A DNA stretch of 64,000 nucleotides from contig NZ_FQWE01000006.1 of NCBI RefSeq assembly GCF_900129575.1, forward strand, positions 62,001 to 126,000, given 5' to 3'. This DNA comes from Flavobacterium segetis. Lineage in GTDB: Bacteria > Bacteroidota > Bacteroidia > Flavobacteriales > Flavobacteriaceae. The notes under the pieces are model-generated. The model did no database searches. It saw only the letters and a program-made list of their open reading frames with translations, and was not told the DNA's origin. The translations under genes were made by a program, and so were the position numbers. This document shows positions 1 to 9,740 of this stretch, in pieces. Each line of letters starts with the position of its first letter. Within the stretch, counting starts at the first letter, position 1.

Positions 1-834
1 AAAAGTAAAGATGTATCTCATATCTTATACTTGGAAAATCATTTGCACATACTCACATTGTTAAATAAAAATAAAGAAAAATTGATTGGAACAATTCATT
101 TACCTTTCAAACATTGGAGTAAAAAACAATTATCTCTATTATCTAATTTAAGCAATGCAATAATCTTGTACGATGAAGAAGTCGCTAATTTTGCTCCATA
201 TATTTCACTAGATAATATTCACGTAATTAAACACGGTGTAGATATTGATTTTTTTAAACCAGGAGAAAATGTAGAGATAAAAAAAAATAAAATTTTGTTC
301 GTGGGTCATTTTTTAAGAAATTTTGAGATGTTCTATGAAGTATATCAAATTTTGAAAAAGAAATTTAATAATGAATTAGAATATCATTTTATTATTCCCA
401 CTTCTCATAGACATCCAAACATTCTAAAAAAAATTATTGACTTACCAAATACTTTTTTTCATGAAGGCTTGAATGATGATGAATTACTTGAATTTTACCA
501 AAGCAGTTATGTATTATTAATGCCTATGAATGATTCTGGGGCAAATACTGCAATTGTTCAAGCAATTGCTGCTGGCTTGCCGATCATCACCACTGACGTA
601 GGGGGTATTAGGTCTTATGGTGGCGAAGAAATTTTTCCAGTCGTTGCAAATAATGCTAGTGAAGAAATGGCCAAGCTTTATATAAAGTATTATACAGATA
701 CTAATTACAGAAATTACATTTCCTTAAAACAAAGGCAGTTCGCGATTGAACAATTAGATTGGAATTTAATTTCCGAAAAACACTTAAGATTATATAAATT
801 GATTACTCACGAGCAAAGTTCAAACATTTTATAG
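1..834 (+). CDS. Glycosyltransferase family 4-like protein, 5' end outside window
   Basis: The reading frame is open from base 1, so the gene begins upstream and 277 codons are visible. The C-terminal half has the GT-B fold signature of GT4 enzymes: KILFVGHFLRN near the start of the donor domain, a strand-loop ending EGLNDDELLEFY, and a final block AIVQAIAAGLPIITTDVGG. The usual EX7E donor motif is not kept (Gln where the second Glu is normal), so the donor sugar cannot be guessed. A TTG at 31 is in frame, but the frame continues above it. It probably adds a sugar during exopolysaccharide or O-antigen repeat-unit assembly at the inner membrane. Confidence 0.75.
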   Translation, partial: KSKDVSHILYLENHLHILTLLNKNKEKLIGTIHLPFKHWSKKQLSLLSNLSNAIILYDEEVANFAPYISLDNIHVIKHGVDIDFFKPGENVEIKKNKILFVGHFLRNFEMFYEVYQILKKKFNNELEYHFIIPTSHRHPNILKKIIDLPNTFFHEGLNDDELLEFYQSSYVLLMPMNDSGANTAIVQAIAAGLPIITTDVGGIRSYGGEEIFPVVANNASEEMAKLYIKYYTDTNYRNYISLKQRQFAIEQLDWNLISEKHLRLYKLITHEQSSNIL

Positions 835-908
835 TTTTTTAATTAAATCATATTTAATTAAAAAGATTGGGTTAGATATCTAATTATTCTGCTCGAAATT
901 AAATCTTT

Positions 909-1832
909 ATGGGAAAATTACCTGGACTAAGTAGAATTACAAAAAAAATAACTTGCAAAATTGCATCAAAGAATCGACGTCATTTCGGTCACTTGATAGA
1001 GAGTAAATTTAGTTTTATTATTAAAGAAATTAATTGTCAAAAGAATATTGATATGGAGGTAGTTAGTTTTTCCTCTAACAATGATTACAATGAGCAATTA
1101 TTATCCATTTTATCATTTTTACGCTATATTGGAAAACCTATTAAATGGACCATTTATTCTGATGGATCTCATACGGAAATGCAAAAAAAACAAATCCGCA
1201 ACGATACTGATTTTGTCACGATAAAAAGTATAAAGTGGGAAGAAATACTATCTCTGAAAGAACTATGTAATGTTGATCTTCAACCATATCACAATTATAT
1301 TTTAGATTATGCGAAGAAGCACGCCTTTGGTAAAAGATTATTTTACTATTTAAATCATTCTATAGACTGTCCGACATTATTTATAGACTCAGATATTTTA
1401 TTTTATGAAAAGGCAAATTTATTTGATATTTTACTATCAGAAGAACCTAAAGTTAATGGTTGGTACATGCCCGATATTGAATGGGGCTGTTTAGATTCTA
1501 GATATAAGGCAATTTATTCACAACAAACATATCAAGTTAATGCTGGACTTATGCTTGTTTTTAAAAAATTTGATCATTATAAAAAAAGTCTTGATTTTTA
1601 TAAAGTTTTAAACGGTAAATATGAATATTTTAGTGAGCAAACGATAATAAATATTTTGCTAAAAGATAATTATTTTATGCCTTTAAGTGCAAAGATCTTT
1701 ATTTTAGATAATAAAGATCAATTTGATTTTTCACATTTGTATAATCCAAAACAGATTGCTATCAGACATTACACTGGTCCAGTTCGACATAAAATGTGGC
1801 AAAAAGATTATCGTTGGCATCTTAGTTTATAA
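909..1832 (+). CDS. GT-A fold glycosyltransferase-like protein (DSD motif)
   Basis: 307 residues. The hydrophobic strand CPTLFID followed by SDILF (DSD at residues 160-162) is the metal/nucleotide-sugar binding DxD pattern of GT-A enzymes such as GT8-like families. A region AGLMLVFKKFDHYK and a late HYTGPVRHKMWQ (His plus conserved neighbours) resemble acceptor-side and metal-binding parts of these folds. There is no signal peptide or membrane segment. It is the first of three consecutive genes with the same architecture and ends 10 bp before the next start. Acceptor and donor are unknown; a role in surface polysaccharide assembly is inferred from location. Confidence 0.6.
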   Translation: MGKLPGLSRITKKITCKIASKNRRHFGHLIESKFSFIIKEINCQKNIDMEVVSFSSNNDYNEQLLSILSFLRYIGKPIKWTIYSDGSHTEMQKKQIRNDTDFVTIKSIKWEEILSLKELCNVDLQPYHNYILDYAKKHAFGKRLFYYLNHSIDCPTLFIDSDILFYEKANLFDILLSEEPKVNGWYMPDIEWGCLDSRYKAIYSQQTYQVNAGLMLVFKKFDHYKKSLDFYKVLNGKYEYFSEQTIINILLKDNYFMPLSAKIFILDNKDQFDFSHLYNPKQIAIRHYTGPVRHKMWQKDYRWHLSL

Positions 1833-1842
1833 AGAAACAAAA

Positions 1843-2862
1843 ATGAAAAAGGGTATTTTTTTAGTAGCTAATAAAACGAGTCAAAACTATTGTGAGAATT
1901 TAGTATATTCAATTCGAAAAAGTGGTTGCAGACTGCCTATTCGACTGATTCATTTTGGAGGAGAAAAAGTAAATTCTAAATATGTTCTTAATGAAGTAGA
2001 ATTTTTAACTGCTGAAGATTTTTCAGAGGATGCAATTAATTTTATACAAAATTTAAGCACTGTATTAACGGATTGTCCCGTTGGATACTTGTATCGTTTT
2101 TTAGCTTGGTTTTCTGATTGGGATCAATTTATTTATTCGGATAACGACATTGTTGCCTTAATGAACTGGGAGAGGTTATTTGAATTTATCGAACATTACG
2201 ATTTAGTGCATGCCGATGAAGAATACACTACTAAAGGTGTTTATAATTATTTTTTACCAAGTAGAATTGAAGAGTTTTTTGGGAAAGAAAGTTTAAATAC
2301 AGCTGTCACAGCTGGCCATATGCTTATTAATAAAAGAGCCAAAATGATTGTCGATATAAATAGTGCAATAGAATGGTTTAAACAAAATCCCGATGTGCCT
2401 ATTAAACATGATCAATCTTTATTGCATGTTGCAACTTTATTAGGTAACTGGAAGATACTTAATTTATGTAAGCAACCATTGAAATGGCTAAGCAGTTGGT
2501 CTGGTGATTATTGTAATAACTTAGATTTGATCCATGCAATTCAAGGCGCTTATACGCAAAATACAGTTTCATATAAATTATGGTTTTCAGATTTATCCCA
2601 AGATGCCCAAAGTGAGATTATTGAACAAAATGTTGCTCCATCTTTTCCAGTTCACATAAGTCATTTACACTATTCAGGTAGAATAAGGTTAGGTAATGAG
2701 GCCATCGATGATTTAATGCTTTCAATTAAAACTAATCAACAAAGATTGACTCTTTTAGCTAAGTATAAGTTAGCAGATTTATTTTACGTCACTTTTGTAA
2801 GAAATACTTTTGTCCGAATTAAAAGGAAATTGAAATATATAAGTAAAAATAAAAGAATATGA
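1843..2862 (+). CDS. GT-A fold glycosyltransferase-like protein (DND motif)
   Basis: The frame is open from 1723, inside the preceding gene, but ATG 1843 is preferred. It lies 10 bp after the previous stop and starts MKKGIFLVANKTS, a normal first beta strand. The product is 339 residues. IYSDNDIVAL (DND at residues 100-102) is a DxD-type metal site, and TAGHMLINKRAKM and HISHLHYSGRIR match later conserved elements of nucleotide-diphospho-sugar transferases. The stop overlaps the next start as ATGA, suggesting translational coupling. The specific sugar is not predictable. Confidence 0.6.
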   Translation: MKKGIFLVANKTSQNYCENLVYSIRKSGCRLPIRLIHFGGEKVNSKYVLNEVEFLTAEDFSEDAINFIQNLSTVLTDCPVGYLYRFLAWFSDWDQFIYSDNDIVALMNWERLFEFIEHYDLVHADEEYTTKGVYNYFLPSRIEEFFGKESLNTAVTAGHMLINKRAKMIVDINSAIEWFKQNPDVPIKHDQSLLHVATLLGNWKILNLCKQPLKWLSSWSGDYCNNLDLIHAIQGAYTQNTVSYKLWFSDLSQDAQSEIIEQNVAPSFPVHISHLHYSGRIRLGNEAIDDLMLSIKTNQQRLTLLAKYKLADLFYVTFVRNTFVRIKRKLKYISKNKRI

Positions 2863-3830
2863 TTGCTGCAATTTGTACTCTTTTTGAAGGCCATTATCAT
2901 TACGGTGTGGCTACACTTTCCAATTCGCTATACAATAATGGATTTCGTGGAACTATTTATGTTGGTTATCGTGGACTGTTACCGAATTGGATATTAAAAG
3001 GAAAAAGAGAAACAATTGGAAAATGGCATGATGCAATAAAATTATCTCCTAGTGATGGATTGGAACTCATTTTTTTACCTCTAGATACTGACTATAGCCT
3101 AACTAATTATAAGCCTGACTTTATGGTAGAATTATGGCAAAGTTTGGCAAAAGACGCAGATGCATTATTTTATTTCGATCCTGACATTATTGTTCTCGAT
3201 CCTTGGGATTGTTTTGAGCAATGGGTGAATTGTGGTATAACCGTATGTGAAGATGTTAATTCTCCATTACAAGAATTCCATCCTAGAAGAGAAGGTTGGA
3301 GGAATTATTTTAAAAATTATGAGTTTAAATTAAAATTTGTAAATCAGATTTACGTAAACGGTGGCTTTGTGGGTTTACTCAAAAAAGACATTAGTTTTTT
3401 ATTTTTATGGATAAAATTACAAGAAGTAATGAGTGAATCAATTGGAGGTTTACAGAATTCTATTTTTTCAAATCAAATTCATCAGTCGACTATAGTAAAA
3501 GTAATTGGTTTTCAGTTTTTTGATAAATCAGATCAAGATGCTTTAAACGCAACTATTGAAGCTTACAAAGGAAAAATAAGCTATTTAGGTAAAGAGGGTA
3601 TGGGTTTTATTCCAGGCGAAGCAACAATGTCGCACGCGTTAGGCAGTGTTAAACCATGGAAAACAAATCATTTTCTTCGATTTATTAACGGAAGAATTCC
3701 GAGGAAACAAGATTTTGTTTATTGGGAACAAAGTTCTAGTCCAATCTTGGCCCATTCGAAAAGTGAAATTATTAAAAAACGGATGGCTATTATTACTTTT
3801 AAGATACTAGGACGATTTTATAAAGTTTAA
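2859..3830 (+). CDS. GT-A fold glycosyltransferase-like protein (DPD motif)
   Basis: 323 residues, starting in a 4-bp ATGA overlap with the upstream gene. The N-terminus MIAAICTLFEGHYHYGVATL is typical of GT8/DUF-type nucleotide-sugar transferases, and LFYFDPDIIVLDPW carries the DxD-like DPD at residues 107-109. Downstream VNGGFVGLLKKD corresponds to the acceptor loop and TMSHALGSVKPW to the late His-containing motif. It is coupled to its neighbours and probably acts on the same oligosaccharide. Confidence 0.6.
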   Translation: MIAAICTLFEGHYHYGVATLSNSLYNNGFRGTIYVGYRGLLPNWILKGKRETIGKWHDAIKLSPSDGLELIFLPLDTDYSLTNYKPDFMVELWQSLAKDADALFYFDPDIIVLDPWDCFEQWVNCGITVCEDVNSPLQEFHPRREGWRNYFKNYEFKLKFVNQIYVNGGFVGLLKKDISFLFLWIKLQEVMSESIGGLQNSIFSNQIHQSTIVKVIGFQFFDKSDQDALNATIEAYKGKISYLGKEGMGFIPGEATMSHALGSVKPWKTNHFLRFINGRIPRKQDFVYWEQSSSPILAHSKSEIIKKRMAIITFKILGRFYKV

Positions 3831-3855
3831 AATAATTTTTTTCAACTTTCCTGAT

Positions 3856-4938
3856 ATGAAAATACTTTTTATTTGTGGTTCTACGGGACGTGGGCATGAT
3901 GGTGTTGGCGATTATACACGTCGATTGTGCGCCGAGTTGATACGCCGAGGAGAAAAAATTCAAATTTTGTCATTGTATGATAATCAAACTACCACCTTTT
4001 CAAATGAAGATCAAGAAGTTTTAGAAATTAAAGTTAGAGTCCATCGTATACCAATATCAAGTTCTAGTTCTCAAAGGTTTGTATGGTCACAAGGTTTGAT
4101 AGACATTTTTAAGCCTGACTGGATTTCGTTACAATTTGTCCCCTATAGTTACAACCTAAAAGGATTACCTTTTTGGTTACCTTCTTTTTTAAAGAAATTA
4201 CAAGGACAACACAAATGGCATATTATGTTTCATGAATTATGGCTTGGAATTGATATTGAGTCTTCGTTCAAACATAAATGTATTGGTAAATTACAACAAA
4301 TAATTGTAAAAAAAATAGTTTGCACTATTAAAGCAAAGTCAATTAATACGCAAAATAAATTATATCAGTTCTTTCTTCAGTCTAACAATATTAACGCTGA
4401 AGTTTTACCAATTTGTGGTAATATATCTCCTGAAAATGTAAAAAATGAAGTAAGACAACATACACAGTTTATTTTGTTTGGTACTATTCATGGCGGAGCT
4501 CCTTTTCATGATTTCGTAGTAGATTTAAAGAGAAGGTCAAATACTTTTATCAAGCCATTAAAAATTGTTTTTATTGGTAAAAATGGTTCTCTATTGAGTG
4601 ATTATACCTTAATACTTGACAATCATAATATCTATTACGAAGTTTTGGGTATGCAATCAGAAAAGACAATATCTCAAGCACTTGTAGATAGCGATTTTGG
4701 GATATCTACAACACCGTATTATCAGACTGAAAAAAGTGGAGTTTATGCTGCGTATAGAGAGCATCAAATTAATATTATCTCTGTTGCCCGAAAGTGGACG
4801 CCTACTAAAGGACAATACGAAATACCACAAATTATTGAGTATAAAAAAAATGAGCTTAATTTAGATAAAGTAAATTTTGAGTGTTTTGATCTAAATAGTA
4901 TGGTAACACAATTTATTAAATCAATTACTACAGTATGA
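3856..4938 (+). CDS. Glycosyltransferase, GT4-like (GT-B fold)
   Basis: 360 residues. The N-terminus has a Rossmann strand MKILFICGSTGRG followed by DGVGDYTRRLCAELIRRG, the acceptor-domain opening common in GT4 enzymes. The donor half contains FILFGTIHGGAPFHD and ALVDSDFGISTTPY, but a clear EX7E motif is absent. It overlaps the next gene by four bases (ATGA). It probably belongs to the repeat-unit assembly pathway; its exact linkage is unknown. Confidence 0.65.
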   Translation: MKILFICGSTGRGHDGVGDYTRRLCAELIRRGEKIQILSLYDNQTTTFSNEDQEVLEIKVRVHRIPISSSSSQRFVWSQGLIDIFKPDWISLQFVPYSYNLKGLPFWLPSFLKKLQGQHKWHIMFHELWLGIDIESSFKHKCIGKLQQIIVKKIVCTIKAKSINTQNKLYQFFLQSNNINAEVLPICGNISPENVKNEVRQHTQFILFGTIHGGAPFHDFVVDLKRRSNTFIKPLKIVFIGKNGSLLSDYTLILDNHNIYYEVLGMQSEKTISQALVDSDFGISTTPYYQTEKSGVYAAYREHQINIISVARKWTPTKGQYEIPQIIEYKKNELNLDKVNFECFDLNSMVTQFIKSITTV

Positions 4939-6191
4939 AAATAGTAGTTTCTCATCCAACTTTAAATGCAAATTCAAAAAATTTGCTCCAAAGTTTTGTG
5001 AATCATAAATTACTCTTAAAATTATTTACAACAATTGCGCTATTTTCTGGTCAATTATTATATCAGTTGAGTAGTAATCCGAGCTTTAAAGTTCTTAAAA
5101 GAAGAAGCTTAGATAAAAGATGGCAACCTTTTACACGATCGAACTCAATTTATGAATTTGGTCGCTTATTGGCTTCAAAATTAGGTTTAAAATTTTTAGT
5201 TAAACATGAAAATGGTTTTTTTTGTATTGATAGAGTATATCGAAAACACGATCAATGGGTCGCTTCTAATTTAGCTAAATTAAAAAAAGAAGGATTAATA
5301 GGAGTTTATGCATATGAAGACGGAGCATTAAATACTTTTACAAAAGCTAAACAACTAGGGATTCACTGCATATACGATTTACCTATTGGTTACTGGAAGA
5401 CCGCTCGTTTATTAATGCAGAAAGAATTTCATATTAATCCTGAGTGGTCGGCTACATTAACGGGTTTCGTCGATTCACAAACTAAGCTCAATAATAAAGA
5501 TCAAGAACTGGCTCTTGCAGATGTGATCTACGTTGCGAGCACTTTTACAAAAAATACGCTGCTAGACTATTCAGGAAAATTAGCTAATGTAAAAGTAATT
5601 CCATATGGTTTTCCTAAAGTTACTTTTAGAAAAGTTTATAAACCACTAAAAGATCGTAAACTTAAAATATTATTTGTTGGTAGTTTATCTCAACGTAAAG
5701 GAATTTCTTATCTTTTTGAAGCAATGAATGGATTAGGAAACAAAGTGGAGTTGACAATTGTGGGCCATAAAGCAGTTCCCCATTGTGCTGTATTAAATCA
5801 AGCTCTTAAACAACACAACTGGATTCCATCTTTATCTCATGATCAAGTGTTGCGATGTATGCGTGAACATGATGTTTTCGTTTTTCCTTCTCTTTTTGAA
5901 GGTTTTGGCTTGGTAATAACTGAGGCAATGTCGCAGGGAGTGCCAGTAATTACTACAGATCGTACGGCGGGTCCTGATGTCATCGATAATGATGTGAATG
6001 GATGGATCGTTCCTGCAGGCTCGTCACTTGCAATAAAAGAAGTTATTTTAAAAATACTTCTTAAACCTGAAATTGTCGAATTTTATGGACGTGCTGCACA
6101 ACAAAAGGCTTTGACCAGGCCCTGGTCAGTTTATGGACAAGAAATGACTGAATCGATTTTTTCATCTCAGATAGTCAAAACAAACGTATAA
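4935..6191 (+). CDS. Glycosyltransferase family 4 (GT4)
   Basis: 418 residues. The C-terminal donor domain is a textbook GT4 match: ILFVGSLSQRKGISYLFEA, then FPSLFEGFGLVITEAMSQG (EX7E) and VPVITTDRTAGPDVI. The N-terminal domain is less typical and contains YAYEDGALNTFTKAKQLG, seen in GT4 members that act on polysaccharide repeat units. It is translationally coupled to the previous gene through ATGA, and the next start follows its stop directly. It acts in the cytoplasm at the membrane on an undecaprenyl-linked intermediate (inferred from the locus). Confidence 0.85.
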   Translation: MKIVVSHPTLNANSKNLLQSFVNHKLLLKLFTTIALFSGQLLYQLSSNPSFKVLKRRSLDKRWQPFTRSNSIYEFGRLLASKLGLKFLVKHENGFFCIDRVYRKHDQWVASNLAKLKKEGLIGVYAYEDGALNTFTKAKQLGIHCIYDLPIGYWKTARLLMQKEFHINPEWSATLTGFVDSQTKLNNKDQELALADVIYVASTFTKNTLLDYSGKLANVKVIPYGFPKVTFRKVYKPLKDRKLKILFVGSLSQRKGISYLFEAMNGLGNKVELTIVGHKAVPHCAVLNQALKQHNWIPSLSHDQVLRCMREHDVFVFPSLFEGFGLVITEAMSQGVPVITTDRTAGPDVIDNDVNGWIVPAGSSLAIKEVILKILLKPEIVEFYGRAAQQKALTRPWSVYGQEMTESIFSSQIVKTNV

Positions 6192-7493
6192 ATGAATAAA
6201 GTGATAGGATCACCAACAGAACCAGATTATAACTATTTAAAAAAAGCGATTTGGCTGTATTTTTTACTTTGGATTTTTGAGGGAGCATTGCGTAAATGGA
6301 TTGTACCGAGTATGGCTGCACCTTTACTGATTGTACGTGATCCAATTGCTATTTATATTATCCTAAGAGCTTACTACTTAAATGTAAAATTTATAAACTT
6401 ATATGTAATTTTAAGTACAATTTTTACATTATTTGGTTTAGCTATTACGTTAACTTTTGGACATGGAAATCTATTTGTTGGTCTCTATGGGGCTAGGATC
6501 ATGTTACTTCACTTTCCTTTAATATTTATAATCGGTTTAGTTTTAACAAAGGAGGATATTATAAAAATAGGTCGCGTGATGTTATTCTCTAATATTTTTG
6601 TTACTGTTATTGTTTATTTTCAATTTATAAGTCCTCAATCTACTTTTATTAACATCGGAATTGGTGGTGAAGGTGGTGCTGGATTCTCAGGTTCAATGGG
6701 TTTTTTTCGACCTTCCGGTACTTTTTCATTTACAACAGGATTATCATCTTATTATATATTAGTTTCTGTATTTATTTATTATTTCTGGTTGTCCAAAGAA
6801 TCTTGTTCAAAAATATTGCTTTATACAAGTACAGCAGCATTATTAATTGCATTACCGTTAACCGTAAGTAGAACAGCCGTTGCAGGAGTCATATTAGTTG
6901 GACTTTTTGCTATTATAGGTTATTCTAAAAGTTTAAAATCTATTCCTAAATTGGCTATTTCAATAATGGCGATTTTTATTATATTAATTGTTTTACAAAA
7001 AACGACTCCAATTTTTAGTCTGGGTACAGAAGTTTTCATGAGTAGGGTAAATACTGCTAACGAACAAGGTGGCGGCTTAAAGGGATCAATTTTTATCAGG
7101 GTAATAAATGATTTTGTGGACCCAATAGTTGATTTATTAAAACAACCCTTATTTGTTGGAAATTTAGGTATGGGTACAAATGCAGGAGCACAAATGTTAA
7201 GCGGAAAAAGAGATTTTATGATCTCCGAAGGGGAGCTAGGTCGTTTAGGTGGAGAGCAAGGAATTATATTAGGGGGTGGACTTATTATATTAAGATTGAT
7301 TTTAGCAATTACCTTGTTTTATAAATCAGTAAGATTACCTGTAAATTATAAATTATTACCCATACTATTTTGTGGTACTGCTTTATATTTAATTACTCAG
7401 GGACAATGGGCTCAACCAAGTATGTTAGGCTGTACAATTGTGGCATCAGGTCTATTAGTCGCAAGTATAAATATAAATACAGAAACAAAATAG
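6192..7493 (+). CDS. Polytopic membrane protein, Wzy/O-antigen ligase-like polymerase
   Basis: 433 residues with roughly ten hydrophobic segments and short charged loops, starting immediately after the previous stop. A conserved-looking entrance (FEGALRKWIVP) and a long periplasmic loop around GGEGGAGFSG and SGKRDFMISEGELGR fit the Wzy/WaaL/EpsE-like polymerase superfamily, in which a large periplasmic loop carries catalytic Arg residues. Its place among soluble glycosyltransferases supports a polymerase joining repeat units in the periplasm. An O-antigen ligase cannot be excluded from sequence alone. Confidence 0.65.
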   Translation: MNKVIGSPTEPDYNYLKKAIWLYFLLWIFEGALRKWIVPSMAAPLLIVRDPIAIYIILRAYYLNVKFINLYVILSTIFTLFGLAITLTFGHGNLFVGLYGARIMLLHFPLIFIIGLVLTKEDIIKIGRVMLFSNIFVTVIVYFQFISPQSTFINIGIGGEGGAGFSGSMGFFRPSGTFSFTTGLSSYYILVSVFIYYFWLSKESCSKILLYTSTAALLIALPLTVSRTAVAGVILVGLFAIIGYSKSLKSIPKLAISIMAIFIILIVLQKTTPIFSLGTEVFMSRVNTANEQGGGLKGSIFIRVINDFVDPIVDLLKQPLFVGNLGMGTNAGAQMLSGKRDFMISEGELGRLGGEQGIILGGGLIILRLILAITLFYKSVRLPVNYKLLPILFCGTALYLITQGQWAQPSMLGCTIVASGLLVASININTETK

Positions 7494-8666
7494 ATGAAAA
7501 TTATACTTTTCACACATCCTTTATTTTTATCTCATCAAAGTATGCCGCGATTTGCAAAAATGATTATGTTGGGAATGAAACAAAAAGGACACGAAATATC
7601 AGTATGGTATCCTACTGCAATATTTTCTCAACTTGCTTTCAAAAATGCAGCTTTAAAGAAGTGGTTGGGTTATTTAGATCAATTTTTTATTTTCCCCCTT
7701 GAAGTAAAAATAAGGTTATTAAGTTGCACTAGAGAAACATTATTTGTTTTTTCCGATAATGCATTAGGACCATGGGTTCCTCTTGTAAGAAAAAAACATC
7801 ATGTTGTTCATTGTCATGATTTTTTGGCACAGCAATCAGCCTTTGGTTTATTACCTGAAAGTAAAACTGGAATAAGTGGAAAACAATATCAAAAATTTAT
7901 TTTTTGGGGATATAGCAAAGCTAAAAACTTTATCAGTATTTCAAGAAAAACCCAAACCGATTTACATTTTTTATTACCCGGAACCCCAAAAATATCTCAG
8001 GTTGTGTATAATGGTTTAAATCAGAATTTTGAGCCTGTGAAAGACATTGTTAAATTGAGAAAAGTATTATCAAATAGGTATAACATCAATTTTTCTCGCG
8101 GATATATTCTTCACGTTGGTGGTAATGCTTTTTATAAAAATAAATTTGGAGTTTTAGAGATTTATCAACAATGGGCAATATCTTTTAAGGCAACTATACC
8201 TTTAATTTTGATAGGAGAGCAACCTACGAGTGAAATGATCGCTTATGCAAACAAATCAATAGCATCAGAGTCAATTTATTTTTTAACAAACATTGACGAT
8301 GTTCAACTAAAACAGTTTTATCAAGGATGTTCAGTAATGGTTTTTCCGTCGTTGTATGAAGGTTTTGGTTGGCCAATTATTGAAGCGATGGCATCTGGTA
8401 GTATCGTAATTACAACTGATGAAGATCCGATGAAAGAAGTGGCAGGAAATGCAGGATTTTATATACCTAAAAAACCTATTGATTCCGAAAAATTATTAAG
8501 TTGGAAAATAACTGCAGCAACAGTTTTAGAAAGAATCATGAAATTTACACCTGAACAGCGAAAAGATGCAATATTAAAATCAATTTTAAATTCAAAAAAA
8601 TTTTCTACTCAAGATTTTATTAATTCTATTGAGAAAACATATTTGAAAATTTTAGAAAACAAGTGA
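7494..8666 (+). CDS. Glycosyltransferase family 4 (GT4)
   Basis: 390 residues, starting on the base after the Wzy-like stop. HCHDFLAQQSAFGLLP in the acceptor domain, YILHVGGNAFYKNK at the inter-domain switch, and FPSLYEGFGWPIIEAMASG (EX7E) with ITTDEDPMKEVAGNAG in the donor domain make a confident GT4 call. The pattern resembles mannosyl/rhamnosyl transferases, but the sugar cannot be assigned. The stop TGA overlaps the GTG start of the next gene. Confidence 0.85.
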   Translation: MKIILFTHPLFLSHQSMPRFAKMIMLGMKQKGHEISVWYPTAIFSQLAFKNAALKKWLGYLDQFFIFPLEVKIRLLSCTRETLFVFSDNALGPWVPLVRKKHHVVHCHDFLAQQSAFGLLPESKTGISGKQYQKFIFWGYSKAKNFISISRKTQTDLHFLLPGTPKISQVVYNGLNQNFEPVKDIVKLRKVLSNRYNINFSRGYILHVGGNAFYKNKFGVLEIYQQWAISFKATIPLILIGEQPTSEMIAYANKSIASESIYFLTNIDDVQLKQFYQGCSVMVFPSLYEGFGWPIIEAMASGSIVITTDEDPMKEVAGNAGFYIPKKPIDSEKLLSWKITAATVLERIMKFTPEQRKDAILKSILNSKKFSTQDFINSIEKTYLKILENK

Positions 8667-9736
8667 AAGTAATTCATTTTATAGCTAGCATTGATAAAAG
8701 TGGCGGTGGCACAACAGAATATATACGTTTGCTCAGTAAAGCATTGAAAGATGATATTTCCCTTATTATAGCCACAGGTGTTTCTAAAGACCCTATAGAT
8801 ATAGAAGGGGTTTTTATAAAATTCTTTGATACCTCTATTTTACGGTGGTTTACTTTTAGCAAAGAATTTTATAATTATCTTCAATACGAAAAACCAGATA
8901 TTGTTCATATTAATGGCATTTGGAGCCCACAAAATTGGGAGTTCCAAAAGGTTGCTCAAAAGTTAGGAATTAAAGTAATTATCTCTCCACATGGTATGCT
9001 AGAACCTTGGATTCTTGCCAATAATCGATTAAAAAAGAAATTAGCTCTGTTTTTATACCAAAAGAAAGCACTTCGAAGATCAACATACCTTCACGCAACT
9101 GCTCAAATGGAAGCTAAAAATATACAAGCTTTAGGTTTCACAAACCCTATTTATATCATCCCAAACAGTATTGATTTAAGTGATGTGAAAGAAATTAAAA
9201 CAAATTATGGAATGCGTAAAATCGTTTTTTTATCTCGAATTCATCCTAAAAAAGGAATTGAATTGCTTTTAGAAGCTTGGAGAAATTGTAACACTACTGG
9301 ATGGTCGTTAGAAATTGCAGGTAATGGTAATAAAAATTATATATCAACCTTAAATGAAAGTTCTCAAGACTTAAATAATGTACATTTTGTAGGAGCTAAA
9401 TTTGGTGCAACCAAATGGGATTTTTTACGTTCTGCTGATGTTATGGTTTTGCCTACATACAGTGAAAATTTTGGAATTGTAATAGCCGAATCACTTGCAG
9501 TAGGGGTTCCGGTAATAACGACGCACGGGACGCCTTGGGAAGATTTAGAAATTTATCAATGTGGTTGGTGGATTGATTTATCGGTAATAAATTTAGAAAA
9601 TACTTTAAATCAAGTATTTAACACACCCATCAAAAAATTAGAAATTATGGGTAAATATGGGCGAAAACTAACAGAAGATAAATATGATATTATGGCATTA
9701 AGAAAAAAAATGCTTGACTTATATAATAATATCTAA
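8663..9736 (+). CDS. Glycosyltransferase family 4 (GT4)
   Basis: 357 residues from a GTG start that overlaps the upstream stop (GTGA). The opening strand KVIHFIASIDKSGGGTTEYI and SPHGMLEPWIL are typical for GT4 enzymes of the WcaI/PimB type. Donor-domain motifs are FLSRIHPKKGIELLLEAW and PTYSENFGIVIAESLAVG (EX7E), then VPVITTHGTPWEDL. It probably transfers a hexose during repeat-unit synthesis. Confidence 0.85.
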   Translation: MKVIHFIASIDKSGGGTTEYIRLLSKALKDDISLIIATGVSKDPIDIEGVFIKFFDTSILRWFTFSKEFYNYLQYEKPDIVHINGIWSPQNWEFQKVAQKLGIKVIISPHGMLEPWILANNRLKKKLALFLYQKKALRRSTYLHATAQMEAKNIQALGFTNPIYIIPNSIDLSDVKEIKTNYGMRKIVFLSRIHPKKGIELLLEAWRNCNTTGWSLEIAGNGNKNYISTLNESSQDLNNVHFVGAKFGATKWDFLRSADVMVLPTYSENFGIVIAESLAVGVPVITTHGTPWEDLEIYQCGWWIDLSVINLENTLNQVFNTPIKKLEIMGKYGRKLTEDKYDIMALRKKMLDLYNNI

Positions 9737-9740
9737 TAAA

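Noticed and set aside
7370..7702. 110-residue ORF overlapping the Wzy-like and GT4 genes
   Set aside because: Covers the ends of two genes with family motifs in another frame, so it is a shadow.
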